A stretch of DNA of 64,000 nucleotides from Devosia enhydra (GCF_900119845.1 NZ_FPKU01000002.1:268055-332054), one strand, 5' to 3'. Shown: positions 1 through 8,568, numbered from the stretch's first letter. Notes: generated by a model not told the origin, from the sequence alone. Made by a program: numbers and translations.

Positions 1-368
1 TGGGTGTCATCACCCAGGTGGTGCGCGGCGCCATGCTCGAGACGCTTAACGCCGGCTACGTGCAGAATGCACGGGCCCGCGGATACTCCTGGAAGCGCCT
101 TGCCTTCCGGCATGCCCTGCGCAACGCCGCCCTGCCCATCATAACCATTGCCGGGGACCGCGCCGGCGGCATGGTCAACGGCGCCGTCATCGTCTCGGCG
201 GTCTTTGCCTGGCCCGGCATCGGCCAGGTGCTGGTCGACGCCGTCTACAACCGCGACTTCGCGGTCATCCAGGCCGGCGTGTTCGTGGTGGGTATCGCCG
301 TGATCCTGCTCAATATCCTCGTCGACCTCATCTATGCGGTGGCCGACCCCCGCATCCGGATTTCCTGA
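1..368 (+). CDS. Dipeptide/oligopeptide-type ABC transporter permease, C-terminal part (DppB-like)
   Basis: Partial gene: the reading frame is already open at the window edge (frame of base 3), so the N-terminus lies outside. About 121 residues are visible. They contain the permease coupling segment (residues around VRGAMLETLNAGYVQNARARG), which in the DppB/OppB family is the cytoplasmic loop that contacts the ATPases, followed by two hydrophobic segments and a basic tail ending in DPRIRIS, the usual family ending (DPR.R). It is followed after one base by the partner permease, so it is the first visible gene of an importer operon (two permeases, two ATPases). No solute-binding protein is visible; it may be upstream. 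The substrate cannot be read from the permease; such systems carry peptides but also sugars and opines. Confidence 0.9.
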   Translation, partial: GVITQVVRGAMLETLNAGYVQNARARGYSWKRLAFRHALRNAALPIITIAGDRAGGMVNGAVIVSAVFAWPGIGQVLVDAVYNRDFAVIQAGVFVVGIAVILLNILVDLIYAVADPRIRIS

Positions 369-369
369 C

Positions 370-1308
370 ATGGCCATTTCAGACCTCGCCGTTACGCGGC
401 CCGCGCGCTCGAGCGGCAGGATCGGAGAGACACTGGCGCAACTCTCCCGCTCTCCGCTCGCCTTCATCTCGGCCATCGTGCTCGTGGCGCTGGTGCTCGT
501 CGCAGTGATCGGGGCGCCGCTGCTGCGCGATTTCGCCAATACGCAGAATCTGCGCCTGCGCTTTTTCCCGCCCTTCTCGCTCGAGCATGGCTGGGGCTAT
601 GTGCTGGGTGCCGATGCCCTGGGCCGCAGCATCCTGGCCCAGCTGATCGTGGGCGCGCGCACCAGTTTCCTCGTTGCCGGGGCCACCGTCGCGGTCGCTT
701 CGATCACCGGCATGACCATCGGCATGGTCAGCGGCTATTTCGGCGGCATTGTCGACGCCGTCCTGATGCGCATCAGCGACATCATTGTCACTGTGCCGTC
801 CCTGCTGCTGGCACTGGCCGTGCTGTTCGTCCTCGAGCCCAGCGTCGTCAATCTCGTGCTGGTGCTCGCCATCGCCCGCCTGCCGGTCTACCTGCGCGTG
901 TCACGGGCGCAGACCCTGGAGCTGCGCGAGCGCGTCTTCGTGGAATCCTCGCGTGCGCTCGGTACCAGCGACGCCGCCATCATCTGGCGCGACATCCGCC
1001 CGCTCGTCGTGCCGACGGTCATGACCGTGGCCATGCTGGAACTGGCGAGCGTCATGCTGGCTGCCGCCGGCCTCAGCTTTCTCGGGGTCGGCCTGCAACG
1101 TCCGGACGTCGACTGGGGCACGCTGGTTTCCGAGGGCCGCGAATATCTGACGCGGGCCTGGTGGGCGACCGTTTTCCCCGGCACCGCCATCCTCATCACC
1201 GCCCTTAGCGCCAATCTCCTGTCCAACTGGATGCGGGCCAATGCCGATCCGTTGCAGGCTGCCGCCATGGAGCCGACCTCATCGCGCGAAGAGGCGGCCC
1301 GGTCATGA
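370..1308 (+). CDS. Dipeptide/oligopeptide-type ABC transporter permease (DppC-like)
   Basis: Second permease of the importer, 312 residues, the usual size for DppC/OppC. A short cytoplasmic N-terminus is followed by a first membrane segment (about residues 30-50), a periplasmic stretch containing the family motif LGADALGRS, then the BPD_transp_1 membrane domain. The coupling loop is visible as SSRALGTSDAAIIWRDI and a typical LSFLGVGLQRP motif follows. I chose ATG 370 rather than an in-frame ATG at 334 because the latter overlaps the preceding permease and 370 gives the normal N-terminus. The stop codon overlaps the start of the next ATPase gene by four bases (ATGA), indicating translational coupling. 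Confidence 0.95.
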   Translation: MAISDLAVTRPARSSGRIGETLAQLSRSPLAFISAIVLVALVLVAVIGAPLLRDFANTQNLRLRFFPPFSLEHGWGYVLGADALGRSILAQLIVGARTSFLVAGATVAVASITGMTIGMVSGYFGGIVDAVLMRISDIIVTVPSLLLALAVLFVLEPSVVNLVLVLAIARLPVYLRVSRAQTLELRERVFVESSRALGTSDAAIIWRDIRPLVVPTVMTVAMLELASVMLAAAGLSFLGVGLQRPDVDWGTLVSEGREYLTRAWWATVFPGTAILITALSANLLSNWMRANADPLQAAAMEPTSSREEAARS

Positions 1309-2279
1309 CCGCACCCTCCCAACCGCTGCTCGAGATTGCCGGCCTCAAGGTCCAGTTCGGCCAGACCAAGGCCGTGCGCGGCATCGATCTCAGCGTGATG
1401 CCGGGCGAAGCCGTCGCCGTGCTGGGGGAATCCGGCTCGGGCAAGAGCGTCACCGGCAAGGCCATCATGGGCCTCATCAACCGGCCCGGCCGGGTCGAGG
1501 GGACCGTGGCCTTCGAGGGCCGCAATCTCGTGGGCCGCAGCGAGCGCGACCTCGCCGCCATCCGTGGACCGGGCATCGCCATGGTGTTCCAGGATTCCCT
1601 CGATGCGCTCAATCCGGTCTATTCGGTGGGCAACCAGATCATGGAAATCCTCACGGTCCGGCTCGGCTGGGACCGTGGGCGCGCCCGTGAGGAAGCCATC
1701 CGCCTCATGGAGCAGGTGGGGATCAAGGAGGCGGAAACGCGGCTGGGCGACTATCCGCATCAGTTCTCGGGCGGCATGCGCCAGCGCATCTGCATCGCCA
1801 TGGCCATTGCGCTCAAGCCGCGGCTGCTCATCGCCGATGAACCCACGACCGCGCTCGACGTCACCGTCCAGGCCGGCATCCTGAGGCTGATCAACGCACT
1901 GCGCCAAGAGAGCGGCATGGCGCTGCTCTTTGTCACCCACGATCTGGCCGTGGCGCGGCAGGTCGCGACCTCGCTGGTGGTGATGTATGCCGGGCGGGTC
2001 GTCGAGCGCGGAAAGATCGACGAGATCTTCGCGCGGCCCAGCCATCCCTATACCCGCGCGCTGCTCGCCTCCAATCCGGGGGCGGTGGCCCACTGGTCGC
2101 AATTGCAGCCCATTGCCGGCAACCCGCCCGACAAGGCCACAAAGGTCACAGGCTGCGCCTTCGCACCACGCTGCCCGCGCGCCGAGCCCAGATGCCGCGC
2201 CGAGGCGCCAGAGTTGAGGGACGTCATGCCCGGCCGGCAGAGCCGTTGCCACTTTGCCGAGGAGGTCGCCCATGTCTGA
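1305..2279 (+). CDS. Dipeptide/oligopeptide-type ABC transporter ATPase (DppD-like)
   Basis: First ATPase of the importer, 324 residues, a normal DppD/OppD length. Walker A is GESGSGKS at residues 41-48, the ABC signature is FSGGMRQR, Walker B is LLIADEPTTALD, and the switch histidine lies in VTHD. The C-terminus carries the oligopeptide/dipeptide extension typical of the family, with a cysteine cluster (CAFAPRCPRAEPRC) that in relatives binds an iron-sulfur cluster. It overlaps the upstream permease by four bases and the downstream ATPase by eight, so all four transport genes are one transcription unit. It should form a heterodimer with the next gene product on the inner face of the membrane. 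Confidence 0.95.
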   Translation: MTAPSQPLLEIAGLKVQFGQTKAVRGIDLSVMPGEAVAVLGESGSGKSVTGKAIMGLINRPGRVEGTVAFEGRNLVGRSERDLAAIRGPGIAMVFQDSLDALNPVYSVGNQIMEILTVRLGWDRGRAREEAIRLMEQVGIKEAETRLGDYPHQFSGGMRQRICIAMAIALKPRLLIADEPTTALDVTVQAGILRLINALRQESGMALLFVTHDLAVARQVATSLVVMYAGRVVERGKIDEIFARPSHPYTRALLASNPGAVAHWSQLQPIAGNPPDKATKVTGCAFAPRCPRAEPRCRAEAPELRDVMPGRQSRCHFAEEVAHV

Positions 2280-3069
2280 TCGCGGCCGCACCAAGGTGCT
2301 CGAAGTCGATCGCCTGACCAAGCATTTCGGGCAGGCGAAGGCGCTGGACGATATCAGCTTTGACATTGCCGAAGGCGAGATCCTGGCGGTGGTCGGGGAG
2401 TCAGGATCGGGCAAATCCACCCTTGCCCGCACCATTCTGGGACTTCTGGACGCGACGGCGGGCGAGGTGCGCTATCGGGGCACCAACCTCTTGACGCTCG
2501 ATCGGCGCCGCATGCGCCAGACCCGCCAGCACATCCAGATGATCTTCCAGGACCCCTATGCCTCGCTGCATCCGCGGCGGCGGGTGCACGAACTCGTTTC
2601 GGAGCCCTGGCGCGTTCATCGCGGCGTGGTGGAGCGGCCCCAGTGGCGCAGCCGCGTCGCCGAACTGCTCGATCAGGTCGGGCTGCCCCAGAGCTATGCC
2701 GATTACTATCCGGCGCGGCTCAGCGGCGGCGAACGCCAGCGCGTCGCCATTGCCCGCGCCCTGGCGCTGGCGCCGGACTTTCTCATTCTCGATGAACCGG
2801 TCTCGGCCCTCGATGTCTCGATCCAGGCCCAGGTCATCAAGCTTTTGATGACCCTGCAGCTGCAGTTCGGGTTCACCGCCATGTTCATCTCGCACGACCT
2901 GGCGCTGGTCCGGCTGATCGCCAGCCGCGTCATCGTCATGTATCGCGGCCAGATCGTGGAATCGGGTGACACGCGGGCCATCTTCGAGGCCCCCGCCCAT
3001 GATTATACGCGGCTGCTTTTGTCGTCCTCGCCTTCGCTCGAAGGCCCCTCCGCTGTTGAAAGCCGCTAA
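2272..3069 (+). CDS. Dipeptide/oligopeptide-type ABC transporter ATPase (DppF-like)
   Basis: Second ATPase, 265 residues. Walker A GESGSGKST, signature LSGGERQR, Walker B LILDEPVSALD and switch histidine ISHD are all present. It is shorter than most DppF/OppF proteins (about 320 residues): after the ABC domain only a short tail follows and the cysteine-containing C-terminal extension is missing. I chose ATG 2272 (MSDRGRT), which overlaps the upstream gene by eight bases; a start at 2254 would add six residues. The next gene starts four bases after the stop, so the transporter is co-transcribed with the catabolic genes that follow. Confidence 0.93.
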   Translation: MSDRGRTKVLEVDRLTKHFGQAKALDDISFDIAEGEILAVVGESGSGKSTLARTILGLLDATAGEVRYRGTNLLTLDRRRMRQTRQHIQMIFQDPYASLHPRRRVHELVSEPWRVHRGVVERPQWRSRVAELLDQVGLPQSYADYYPARLSGGERQRVAIARALALAPDFLILDEPVSALDVSIQAQVIKLLMTLQLQFGFTAMFISHDLALVRLIASRVIVMYRGQIVESGDTRAIFEAPAHDYTRLLLSSSPSLEGPSAVESR

Positions 3070-3073
3070 GTCC

Positions 3074-4090
3074 ATGCGCGTACTGGTCGACTGGGACATT
3101 CCTCCCGAAGAACGTTCCGTCCTTTCCAACTGGCCTGCCGGTCTCGAGATCATCGAAGGGGGCAGCAGGCTTTCGGGGGAGAACAAGCTGGCGCTGGCGC
3201 CGAGCCTCGATGTCCATACCGGCCTGATGCGCACCGCGACCCGGCCGTTTCTCGAGGCCGCCACGCAGCTCAAGCTGGTGAACCTCACCGGGCATGGCGT
3301 CGACCTCCTGCTGCGCGACGGCATCCCCGACCTGCTGACACGGCGCAACATCCGTCTCGCCACCGCCGATGGCGGCGATATCGCCATCGCCGAATACGCC
3401 ATCATGGCGATGATCATGCTGTCGCGGCAGGTGCTGCGCGCGCACGCAACGCTGACCGATCTTGGCCGCTGGGAGGGTCGCCGGGGGCCGGAACTGCATG
3501 GCGCCACCCTTGCCATCGTCGGCTATGGCAGCATCGGGCAGGCCACTGCCAGCCGCGCCGAGGCGATGGGCATGCGGGTCGGCATCGTGACGCGCACGCC
3601 CGACAGCTATGCCGATCGGCCGCATGGGCGCGCCTTCGCCTATCGCTTCGAGGAGATCGAGAAGGCCCTCGTGCAGGCCGACTATGTGCTGATGACGGCG
3701 CCGCTCACCGCCACCACCTATGCCATGTTCGACGCCCGCCGCCTCGCGACGATGAAGCGGGGAAGCCATCTCGTCTGCATAACGCGCGCACCCGTCATCG
3801 AGCAGGCCGCTCTGTTCGAAGCCCTGCGATCCGGCCACCTCGGCGGAGTTGCGATGGATTGCTGGTGGCATGAGGAAGAGGACGGGACGGGACGGGACGG
3901 CTATCCCGCCGACCTGCCGTTCCATCAGTTCAACATGCTGATGACCCCGCATTATTCGGGCACCACTTTCGGCACGCGCCAGCGCGCGCTGGCCCTTGTG
4001 GGCGACAATATCGGACGGCTCATGCGCGGCGAGGCCCTGCGCAACGAGGTGTCCCATCACGATCTCAAGACAATGGCAGGTGCAGCATGA
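3074..4090 (+). CDS. D-2-hydroxyacid dehydrogenase family protein
   Basis: 338 residues. The NAD(P)-binding Rossmann motif GYGSIGQA lies near residue 160 and the family features follow in order: TRAP in place of the catalytic-arginine segment (R of ITRAPVI), a glutamate-rich segment in WWHEEEDG, and the catalytic-histidine motif TPHYSG near residue 297. Members reduce 2-keto acids or oxidise D-2-hydroxy acids such as glyoxylate, phosphoglycerate or sugar acids; the substrate here is not known. ATG 3074 was chosen because a longer frame from 2966 runs inside the upstream ATPase gene. The gene overlaps the next one by four bases. Context suggests it acts on a sugar-acid intermediate imported by the upstream ABC system. 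Confidence 0.85.
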   Translation: MRVLVDWDIPPEERSVLSNWPAGLEIIEGGSRLSGENKLALAPSLDVHTGLMRTATRPFLEAATQLKLVNLTGHGVDLLLRDGIPDLLTRRNIRLATADGGDIAIAEYAIMAMIMLSRQVLRAHATLTDLGRWEGRRGPELHGATLAIVGYGSIGQATASRAEAMGMRVGIVTRTPDSYADRPHGRAFAYRFEEIEKALVQADYVLMTAPLTATTYAMFDARRLATMKRGSHLVCITRAPVIEQAALFEALRSGHLGGVAMDCWWHEEEDGTGRDGYPADLPFHQFNMLMTPHYSGTTFGTRQRALALVGDNIGRLMRGEALRNEVSHHDLKTMAGAA

Positions 4091-5256
4091 GTGAGACGAC
4101 GCGGACCGACCGCGATTGGGAAATCGCGCGACTGGGGATCAGGACGTTCACCTACACGTCCTTCATCCGCCGCGGCTTCGGCCACTCCCACCCGGCCCCG
4201 CCCAACGAGGCCCGCCAGACGCTGTTCGAGATCGAGACGCGCGGCGGCGCCAAGGGCTATGCCTTCGGCCTCTCGGCAGAACTGGTCGAGCGCACGCTCA
4301 AGCCGATGCTGATCGGCGAGAATGCGCTTTATCGCGAAAAGATCTGGCAGAAGCTCTCCGAACTGCAGCGCGGCAACGGCTCGACCCTTTCCGATGCGCA
4401 GATGGCGCTCGTCGACGTCGCCCTCTGGGATCTCGCCGGCCGCGCCTTCGGCCAGCCGGTCTACAAGCTGATCGGCGCCTTCCGCGACAAGATCCCGGCC
4501 TATGCCAGCACCATGTGCGGCGACCATGACCTCCCCGGCGGCCTCAACTCGCCCGAGGCCTATGCCGATTTTGCCGAGCAATGCCGCGACGAAGGCTACA
4601 CCGCCTTCAAGATGCATCCCTGGATGCCGCCGGTTCCCGGCGCGCCCTCGGTGGACCGCGATATCGAGATGTGCGTCGCGGTGCGCAAGCGGGTGGGCGA
4701 CAGCATGCAGCTCATGCTCGATCCCTACCATCAGTACAGCCGGCAGCAGGCCAAGAGGATCGGCCGCGCCATCGAGGAACTGGGCTTTTTGTGGATGGAA
4801 GAACCCATGCGCGAGGCCAGCGTCAGCTCCTATCAGTGGCTGTGCAACGAACTCGACCTCGACATCTGCGGCCCAGAGACGGCGCCCGGTCAGATCTGGA
4901 CGCGCGCCGAATGGATCCGCGCCGGCGCCTGCGACATCCTCCGCACCGGCGTGCTGGACGTGGGCGGCATCACTCCGGTGATGAAGACCATCCACCTGGC
5001 CGAGGCCAATGGCATGTCCATCGAGTTGCACCAGAACGGCGCCGCCACGCTGCACACGCTCGGCGCCATGCAGATACCGGGGCGCTATTACGAGCGCGGC
5101 CTGCTGCATCCGCTGATCGACTACACCAAGCGTACGCCCTGGCTCGCCACCATCGACGATCCCATGGATGCCGATGGCAATGTCCACGTGCCGCAGGGGC
5201 CGGGCATGGGCTGGGACATCGACTGGGACTTCATTGCGGCCAACGAGGTCAAGTGA
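4087..5256 (+). CDS. Mandelate racemase/muconate lactonizing enzyme (enolase) superfamily protein, probable sugar-acid dehydratase
   Basis: 389 residues, the normal size for the superfamily. The N-terminal capping domain is followed by a (beta/alpha)7-beta barrel with the expected catalytic set: K175 in FKMH (a KxH rather than the commoner KxK), metal ligands D212 (MLDPYH), E238 (WMEEP) and E264 (CGPET), and H315 (IELHQNG) at the end of the barrel. Members abstract a proton next to a carboxylate, most often dehydrating aldonic or aldaric acids. The KxH arrangement and H315 suggest a dehydratase or epimerase of a sugar acid, but the substrate cannot be assigned. It overlaps the upstream gene by four bases and the downstream oxidoreductase by one. 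Confidence 0.87.
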   Translation: MSETTRTDRDWEIARLGIRTFTYTSFIRRGFGHSHPAPPNEARQTLFEIETRGGAKGYAFGLSAELVERTLKPMLIGENALYREKIWQKLSELQRGNGSTLSDAQMALVDVALWDLAGRAFGQPVYKLIGAFRDKIPAYASTMCGDHDLPGGLNSPEAYADFAEQCRDEGYTAFKMHPWMPPVPGAPSVDRDIEMCVAVRKRVGDSMQLMLDPYHQYSRQQAKRIGRAIEELGFLWMEEPMREASVSSYQWLCNELDLDICGPETAPGQIWTRAEWIRAGACDILRTGVLDVGGITPVMKTIHLAEANGMSIELHQNGAATLHTLGAMQIPGRYYERGLLHPLIDYTKRTPWLATIDDPMDADGNVHVPQGPGMGWDIDWDFIAANEVK

Positions 5257-6284
5257 TGCGCGTCGGGATCGTGGGCACCGCGTTCGGCGAAACCCGCTGC
5301 AAGATGATCGCCGAGACGCCCGAGGCCAGTCTCACGGTCGTCTGCGGACGCGACCCCGACCGCACCAGCGCGCTGGCGGCCCGCTATGGGGCGGCGGCCG
5401 AAACCAGCTGGGAGCGGATGATCGGGCGCGACGACGTCGATGTCGTGGCGGTCTATACCTCCACCGACCTGCACGGCCCCATCGCCGCGGCTGCGGCCGC
5501 TGCCGGCAAGCATGTGATCGTCTCCAAGCCGACGGCGGTGACCCTCGATGAGGCCCGCGCCATGCTGAGGGCGGCGCGGGCGGGCGGCGTGCAGCTGGTC
5601 GTCGAATTCGACACCCGGTATCTCGCCGCGCCCTATCGCATCCACAAAGCCATCGCCGAGGGGCGGCTGGGCCCGCTGATCCAGGGCGAATATGCCAACA
5701 AGTGCCTGCGCGGGCAGGATTACTACGACGAGGGCTCCGGCTGGCGCGGCAAGGCCGAGATGGGCGGGGGGTGCCTGCTCAACCAGGGTGTGCACGCCAT
5801 CGACCACATGCTCTGGTATCAGGGCCGGGTCGACAGCGTGATGACGCTCTCGGGCACCTATGCCCATGACATCGAGGCGGAAGACGCCGCCAGTGCCGTC
5901 GTCCGTTTCGTCGATGGCTCCATCGCGACCCTCAGCGTCACGACCACCTTCGCCTCCGGCCTGCCGGCCGGCCGCTATGGCGGGGGCGGCACGCTCAAGC
6001 GGGCGCAGGTCCATGGCCGCGATGGCGCCGCGACCGTGGAAGGCAATGAAGTGACGCACTGGTCCATCGAGAGCCCCGCATCTTCGCCGGCGCTGCCGGA
6101 TCACCCGCCGCTCAATGTGTTCCAGGATCTCGCCTGGTCGCTTGCCGACCCCGACCGCCGCTCCACCACCCTGGTAAGCGGTCTCGAGGCCCTCGAAAGC
6201 GTCTACCTCACCACCGCCCTTCGCCAGTCGGCCGCAACGGGTGCGCCGGTATATCTTGCGAGCCTCGGCCATGGCGCCGACTGA
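5256..6284 (+). CDS. Gfo/Idh/MocA family oxidoreductase
   Basis: 342 residues with an N-terminal Rossmann fold (GIVGTAFGE, residues 4-12) and the C-terminal alpha/beta substrate domain. The usual cofactor/catalytic EKP motif is SKP here (S90-K91-P92), keeping the lysine and proline. The second family motif reads NQGVHAIDHM, with the conserved histidine. Enzymes of this family oxidise or reduce hydroxyls on sugars, inositols or their acids with NAD(P). ATG 5256 overlaps the upstream stop by one base (TGATG) and gives the standard start before the Rossmann strand. It sits in a run of catabolic genes with a hydroxyacid dehydrogenase and an enolase-type dehydratase, so a sugar-acid substrate is likely. 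Confidence 0.88.
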   Translation: MRVGIVGTAFGETRCKMIAETPEASLTVVCGRDPDRTSALAARYGAAAETSWERMIGRDDVDVVAVYTSTDLHGPIAAAAAAAGKHVIVSKPTAVTLDEARAMLRAARAGGVQLVVEFDTRYLAAPYRIHKAIAEGRLGPLIQGEYANKCLRGQDYYDEGSGWRGKAEMGGGCLLNQGVHAIDHMLWYQGRVDSVMTLSGTYAHDIEAEDAASAVVRFVDGSIATLSVTTTFASGLPAGRYGGGGTLKRAQVHGRDGAATVEGNEVTHWSIESPASSPALPDHPPLNVFQDLAWSLADPDRRSTTLVSGLEALESVYLTTALRQSAATGAPVYLASLGHGAD

Positions 6285-7161
6285 GGCCATCGCCGCCGAC
6301 ATCCCCGTCGCCCTCAACGCCGATCTCTCGGTGAATGCACACGAGACCCTGGCGCTGGCCCGGCATGTGCGGCTGGGCGGCATCGGGTCGCTGGTCGTGG
6401 CGGGCAACGCCAACCTGCAATCGATGAGCCTCTCGCAGTTCGAGGCGATCGTCGAGCTCGCCGAGACCGCCGCCGCGGCCGGCCCGGTGACGATCGGCCT
6501 CGGCCCGGAACTGGGGCGCATGCTCGACCAGGCCGGCATCGTGGGGAAAAGCGCGCTGCGCTCGGTGCTCGTCCTGCCCATCATCGCGCCCGCTGATACG
6601 CATGGCACGGCCGATGGCATTCGCCATATCGCCCACCGCCTCGGCCATGGGGTGATGGTGGACCTTATGCGCGACAACCACCTCCGGCCGGTGACCTTAC
6701 GCAAGCTCGTCGATGAAGGCGCGGTCACCGCCGTGCGCTACCGCAACAGCGTCGCCAATCCGGGCGACGACTATTATCTCGAGCGTGTCCTCGAGATCAT
6801 GGGGCCCGCCTGCGTGGTCTCGGATGCGGGCGAAGGCGCGCTTTACGATCATCTGCATGTGCGCGGCATGGCAAGTACCAGTTCCGGCATCGCCGCGCTG
6901 ACCCCCAGGCTCCTGCGCAGGATCGTGGGGCTCATGCCCACCCAACCCGATGCAGCCGCCGCCCTCATGGCACCGGTCCTCGAGCTCATGCGCATCCGCG
7001 CCATGCTGGGGCCCGTGCAGGTGCTGCACGATGCCGTCACCGAGGCCGGCATCGCCGCCATGGGCCCGCAGATGCCGATGGTCTCGCGCGTCAAGGACAA
7101 ATATCGCCTACCCTTCACCGCCGCCATACGCACGCTCCTCAAGGCCGAAGCCGCCCTCTAG
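6271..7161 (+). CDS. DapA (dihydrodipicolinate synthase/N-acetylneuraminate lyase) superfamily protein lacking the Schiff-base lysine
   Basis: 296 residues with the overall TIM-barrel outline of the DapA/NanA family. In typical members a lysine in a G(I/V)K segment forms a Schiff base with pyruvate or another keto acid and a tyrosine lies about 30 residues earlier. Here the lysine position appears to be arginine (R156 in AVRYRNS) and the tyrosine region reads VMVDLMRDN with no tyrosine. It is therefore unlikely to be an ordinary class I aldolase or dehydratase. ATG 6271 overlaps the upstream oxidoreductase by 14 bases and a longer start at 6241 overlaps even more. It is the last gene of the operon that begins with the ABC importer. 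Confidence 0.75.
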   Translation: MAPTEAIAADIPVALNADLSVNAHETLALARHVRLGGIGSLVVAGNANLQSMSLSQFEAIVELAETAAAAGPVTIGLGPELGRMLDQAGIVGKSALRSVLVLPIIAPADTHGTADGIRHIAHRLGHGVMVDLMRDNHLRPVTLRKLVDEGAVTAVRYRNSVANPGDDYYLERVLEIMGPACVVSDAGEGALYDHLHVRGMASTSSGIAALTPRLLRRIVGLMPTQPDAAAALMAPVLELMRIRAMLGPVQVLHDAVTEAGIAAMGPQMPMVSRVKDKYRLPFTAAIRTLLKAEAAL

Positions 7162-7245
7162 CCGCTTCCGAGGGGGAAGTGCCTGCCGCCCCGCATGGAA
7201 CGTCCCGAGGCCCGCGAACTTGTAACGGGCAGGGAGGGTTTCGTG

Positions 7246-7737
7246 ATGAAGCGATCATTGATCTGGGCGCTCGCCGGGCTCTGGCTGATGACTGCCGGCG
7301 CATCGCACGCCGCCGAGTGGGTAAGCCATACCGATGCGGCATCGGGCTTTTCGATCGACGTGCCGGGCGACTTCATCGCCGAGGATCGCGGAGACCGGTT
7401 GTCGCTGCAGTCCGGTGACGGACGGGTCCAGATCGATGTGTTCAGCGCCGTCTATGGCAATGACATGTCGTTCGCCCAGTTCGCCGAAAGCATCGCTTCG
7501 GCCGATCCGCGGCGGGTCATCACCTACCGGGCCGGCGGCGACAGCTGGTTCGTCGTTTCGGGTTATCTGGATGCCGACGGCAGTGCGGGAAACACGATCT
7601 TTTATGCCAAGTTCATGTCCAACCGCGCCCGCGACACTGTATCGGCGTTCGAGATCAGCTATCCTGCCGAACTCCGGGACGCGATGGACGGCCTCGTCAC
7701 GCGGATGGAAAAGAGCCTGACCTCGCCCCGCACCTGA
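7246..7737 (+). CDS. Hypothetical secreted protein
   Basis: 163 residues. The N-terminus is a clear Sec signal peptide (MKRSLIWALAGLWLMTAGA, then SHA before AEW). The mature part is a small acidic domain without cysteines and without a motif I recognise; it begins with a segment (SGFSIDVPGDF) that resembles secreted domains described only as hypothetical. ATG 7246 was chosen because it starts the signal peptide and has a purine-rich GGGAGGG ribosome-binding site just upstream; a start at 7195 would bury the signal peptide. It lies 84 bases after the operon ahead of it and converges with the keto-acid cleavage gene on the other strand. Function unknown. Confidence 0.7.
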   Translation: MKRSLIWALAGLWLMTAGASHAAEWVSHTDAASGFSIDVPGDFIAEDRGDRLSLQSGDGRVQIDVFSAVYGNDMSFAQFAESIASADPRRVITYRAGGDSWFVVSGYLDADGSAGNTIFYAKFMSNRARDTVSAFEISYPAELRDAMDGLVTRMEKSLTSPRT

Positions 7738-7745
7738 GAGTGCAA

Positions 7746-8552
7746 TCAGGGACGGGCGTCGATCGCCTCGGCTCCGAGCGCGCGCGCCGTGAACCGCTCG
7801 GCGCTGTCCAGCCCGAGCCGCTGCCGCAGAGCGGCGATTTCGGCAACGCGGCCGGCATTGTCCTCGGCAAGCGTGCCATCGGCCATCACGAGCCCGTTCT
7901 CGAAGCCGACCCGGACATGCAGCCCCAATGCCAGCGCGGCTCCCAGCAGGCGCGTCTCGGTCGCACCGAACGCGCAGAGCATGATTTCGGCGTCGCGGCG
8001 GCCCAGCGCCGAAACGAAGTCGACGAGTTCGCGTGGGCCGGCGTCGCGGCCCTCATAGGCGCCCGCAACGCAGAGGATGGCCGGGCGGGCGGGCGGCAGT
8101 CCGGCGAGCAGGGCATCGAGCCGTAGGAGGTCGCCGGGGCCATAAACGATGTGCTGGATCGCGACGCCGGCCTCGGCCATCTCGCGATAAAACCCGATGG
8201 CCGCCGGCAGGTCGAGCGCCAGTTCACGCACCGCGCATGAGGCGAAAGGCGGCAGGAGCGCCCTCAGCATCGCCATCTGCGCCTCGGGCGCATATCGCCC
8301 CGCCGCCTCGGATGTCACCTGCACGACCATCCCGGGCACGCGATCTCTGGCCTCGGCCAGAAGCTCGCGATAGGCACCGGCATCGAGCCAATGCCCGCCC
8401 AGGCCGTCGCGCACATGCACATGGGCGGCATCGGCGCCCTCGGCGCGGCAGGCCACGAGGCACGCGATGGTCTCGGCGATGCTCATCGGCAGGTTTGGGT
8501 GATCGCTCTTTAAGCGCCTCGCGCCATTGGGCGCCACCATGATGATGCTCAT
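7746..8552 (-). CDS. Beta-keto acid cleavage enzyme (BKACE, DUF849) family protein
   Basis: 268 residues. The N-terminus (MSIIMVAPNGARRLKSDHP) and the zinc-binding motif HVHVR (H44, H46) are typical of the BKACE family, TIM-barrel zinc enzymes that exchange the acyl part of a beta-keto acid with acetyl-CoA to give acetoacetate and a CoA ester. Different members act on 3-keto-5-aminohexanoate, beta-ketoadipate, dehydrocarnitine and others; the substrate is not predictable from sequence alone. It is the last gene of the leftward operon that carries a sugar ABC importer and a TetR regulator, 16 bases after the latter. If the island degrades aromatic C-glycosides, this enzyme could handle a ring-cleavage keto acid; that is inference. 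Confidence 0.85.
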   Translation of the reverse strand: MSIIMVAPNGARRLKSDHPNLPMSIAETIACLVACRAEGADAAHVHVRDGLGGHWLDAGAYRELLAEARDRVPGMVVQVTSEAAGRYAPEAQMAMLRALLPPFASCAVRELALDLPAAIGFYREMAEAGVAIQHIVYGPGDLLRLDALLAGLPPARPAILCVAGAYEGRDAGPRELVDFVSALGRRDAEIMLCAFGATETRLLGAALALGLHVRVGFENGLVMADGTLAEDNAGRVAEIAALRQRLGLDSAERFTARALGAEAIDARP

Positions 8553-8568
8553 CGGCGCGACCCCGGCG

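Noticed and set aside
888-2435. A 515-codon open frame on the minus strand over the Dpp-type ABC genes
   Set aside because: Antisense to intact ATPase genes with full Walker and signature motifs; no similarity of its own.
6271-7161. DapA (lysine biosynthesis)
   Set aside because: The Schiff-base lysine and active-site tyrosine are missing and the gene is in a catabolic operon.
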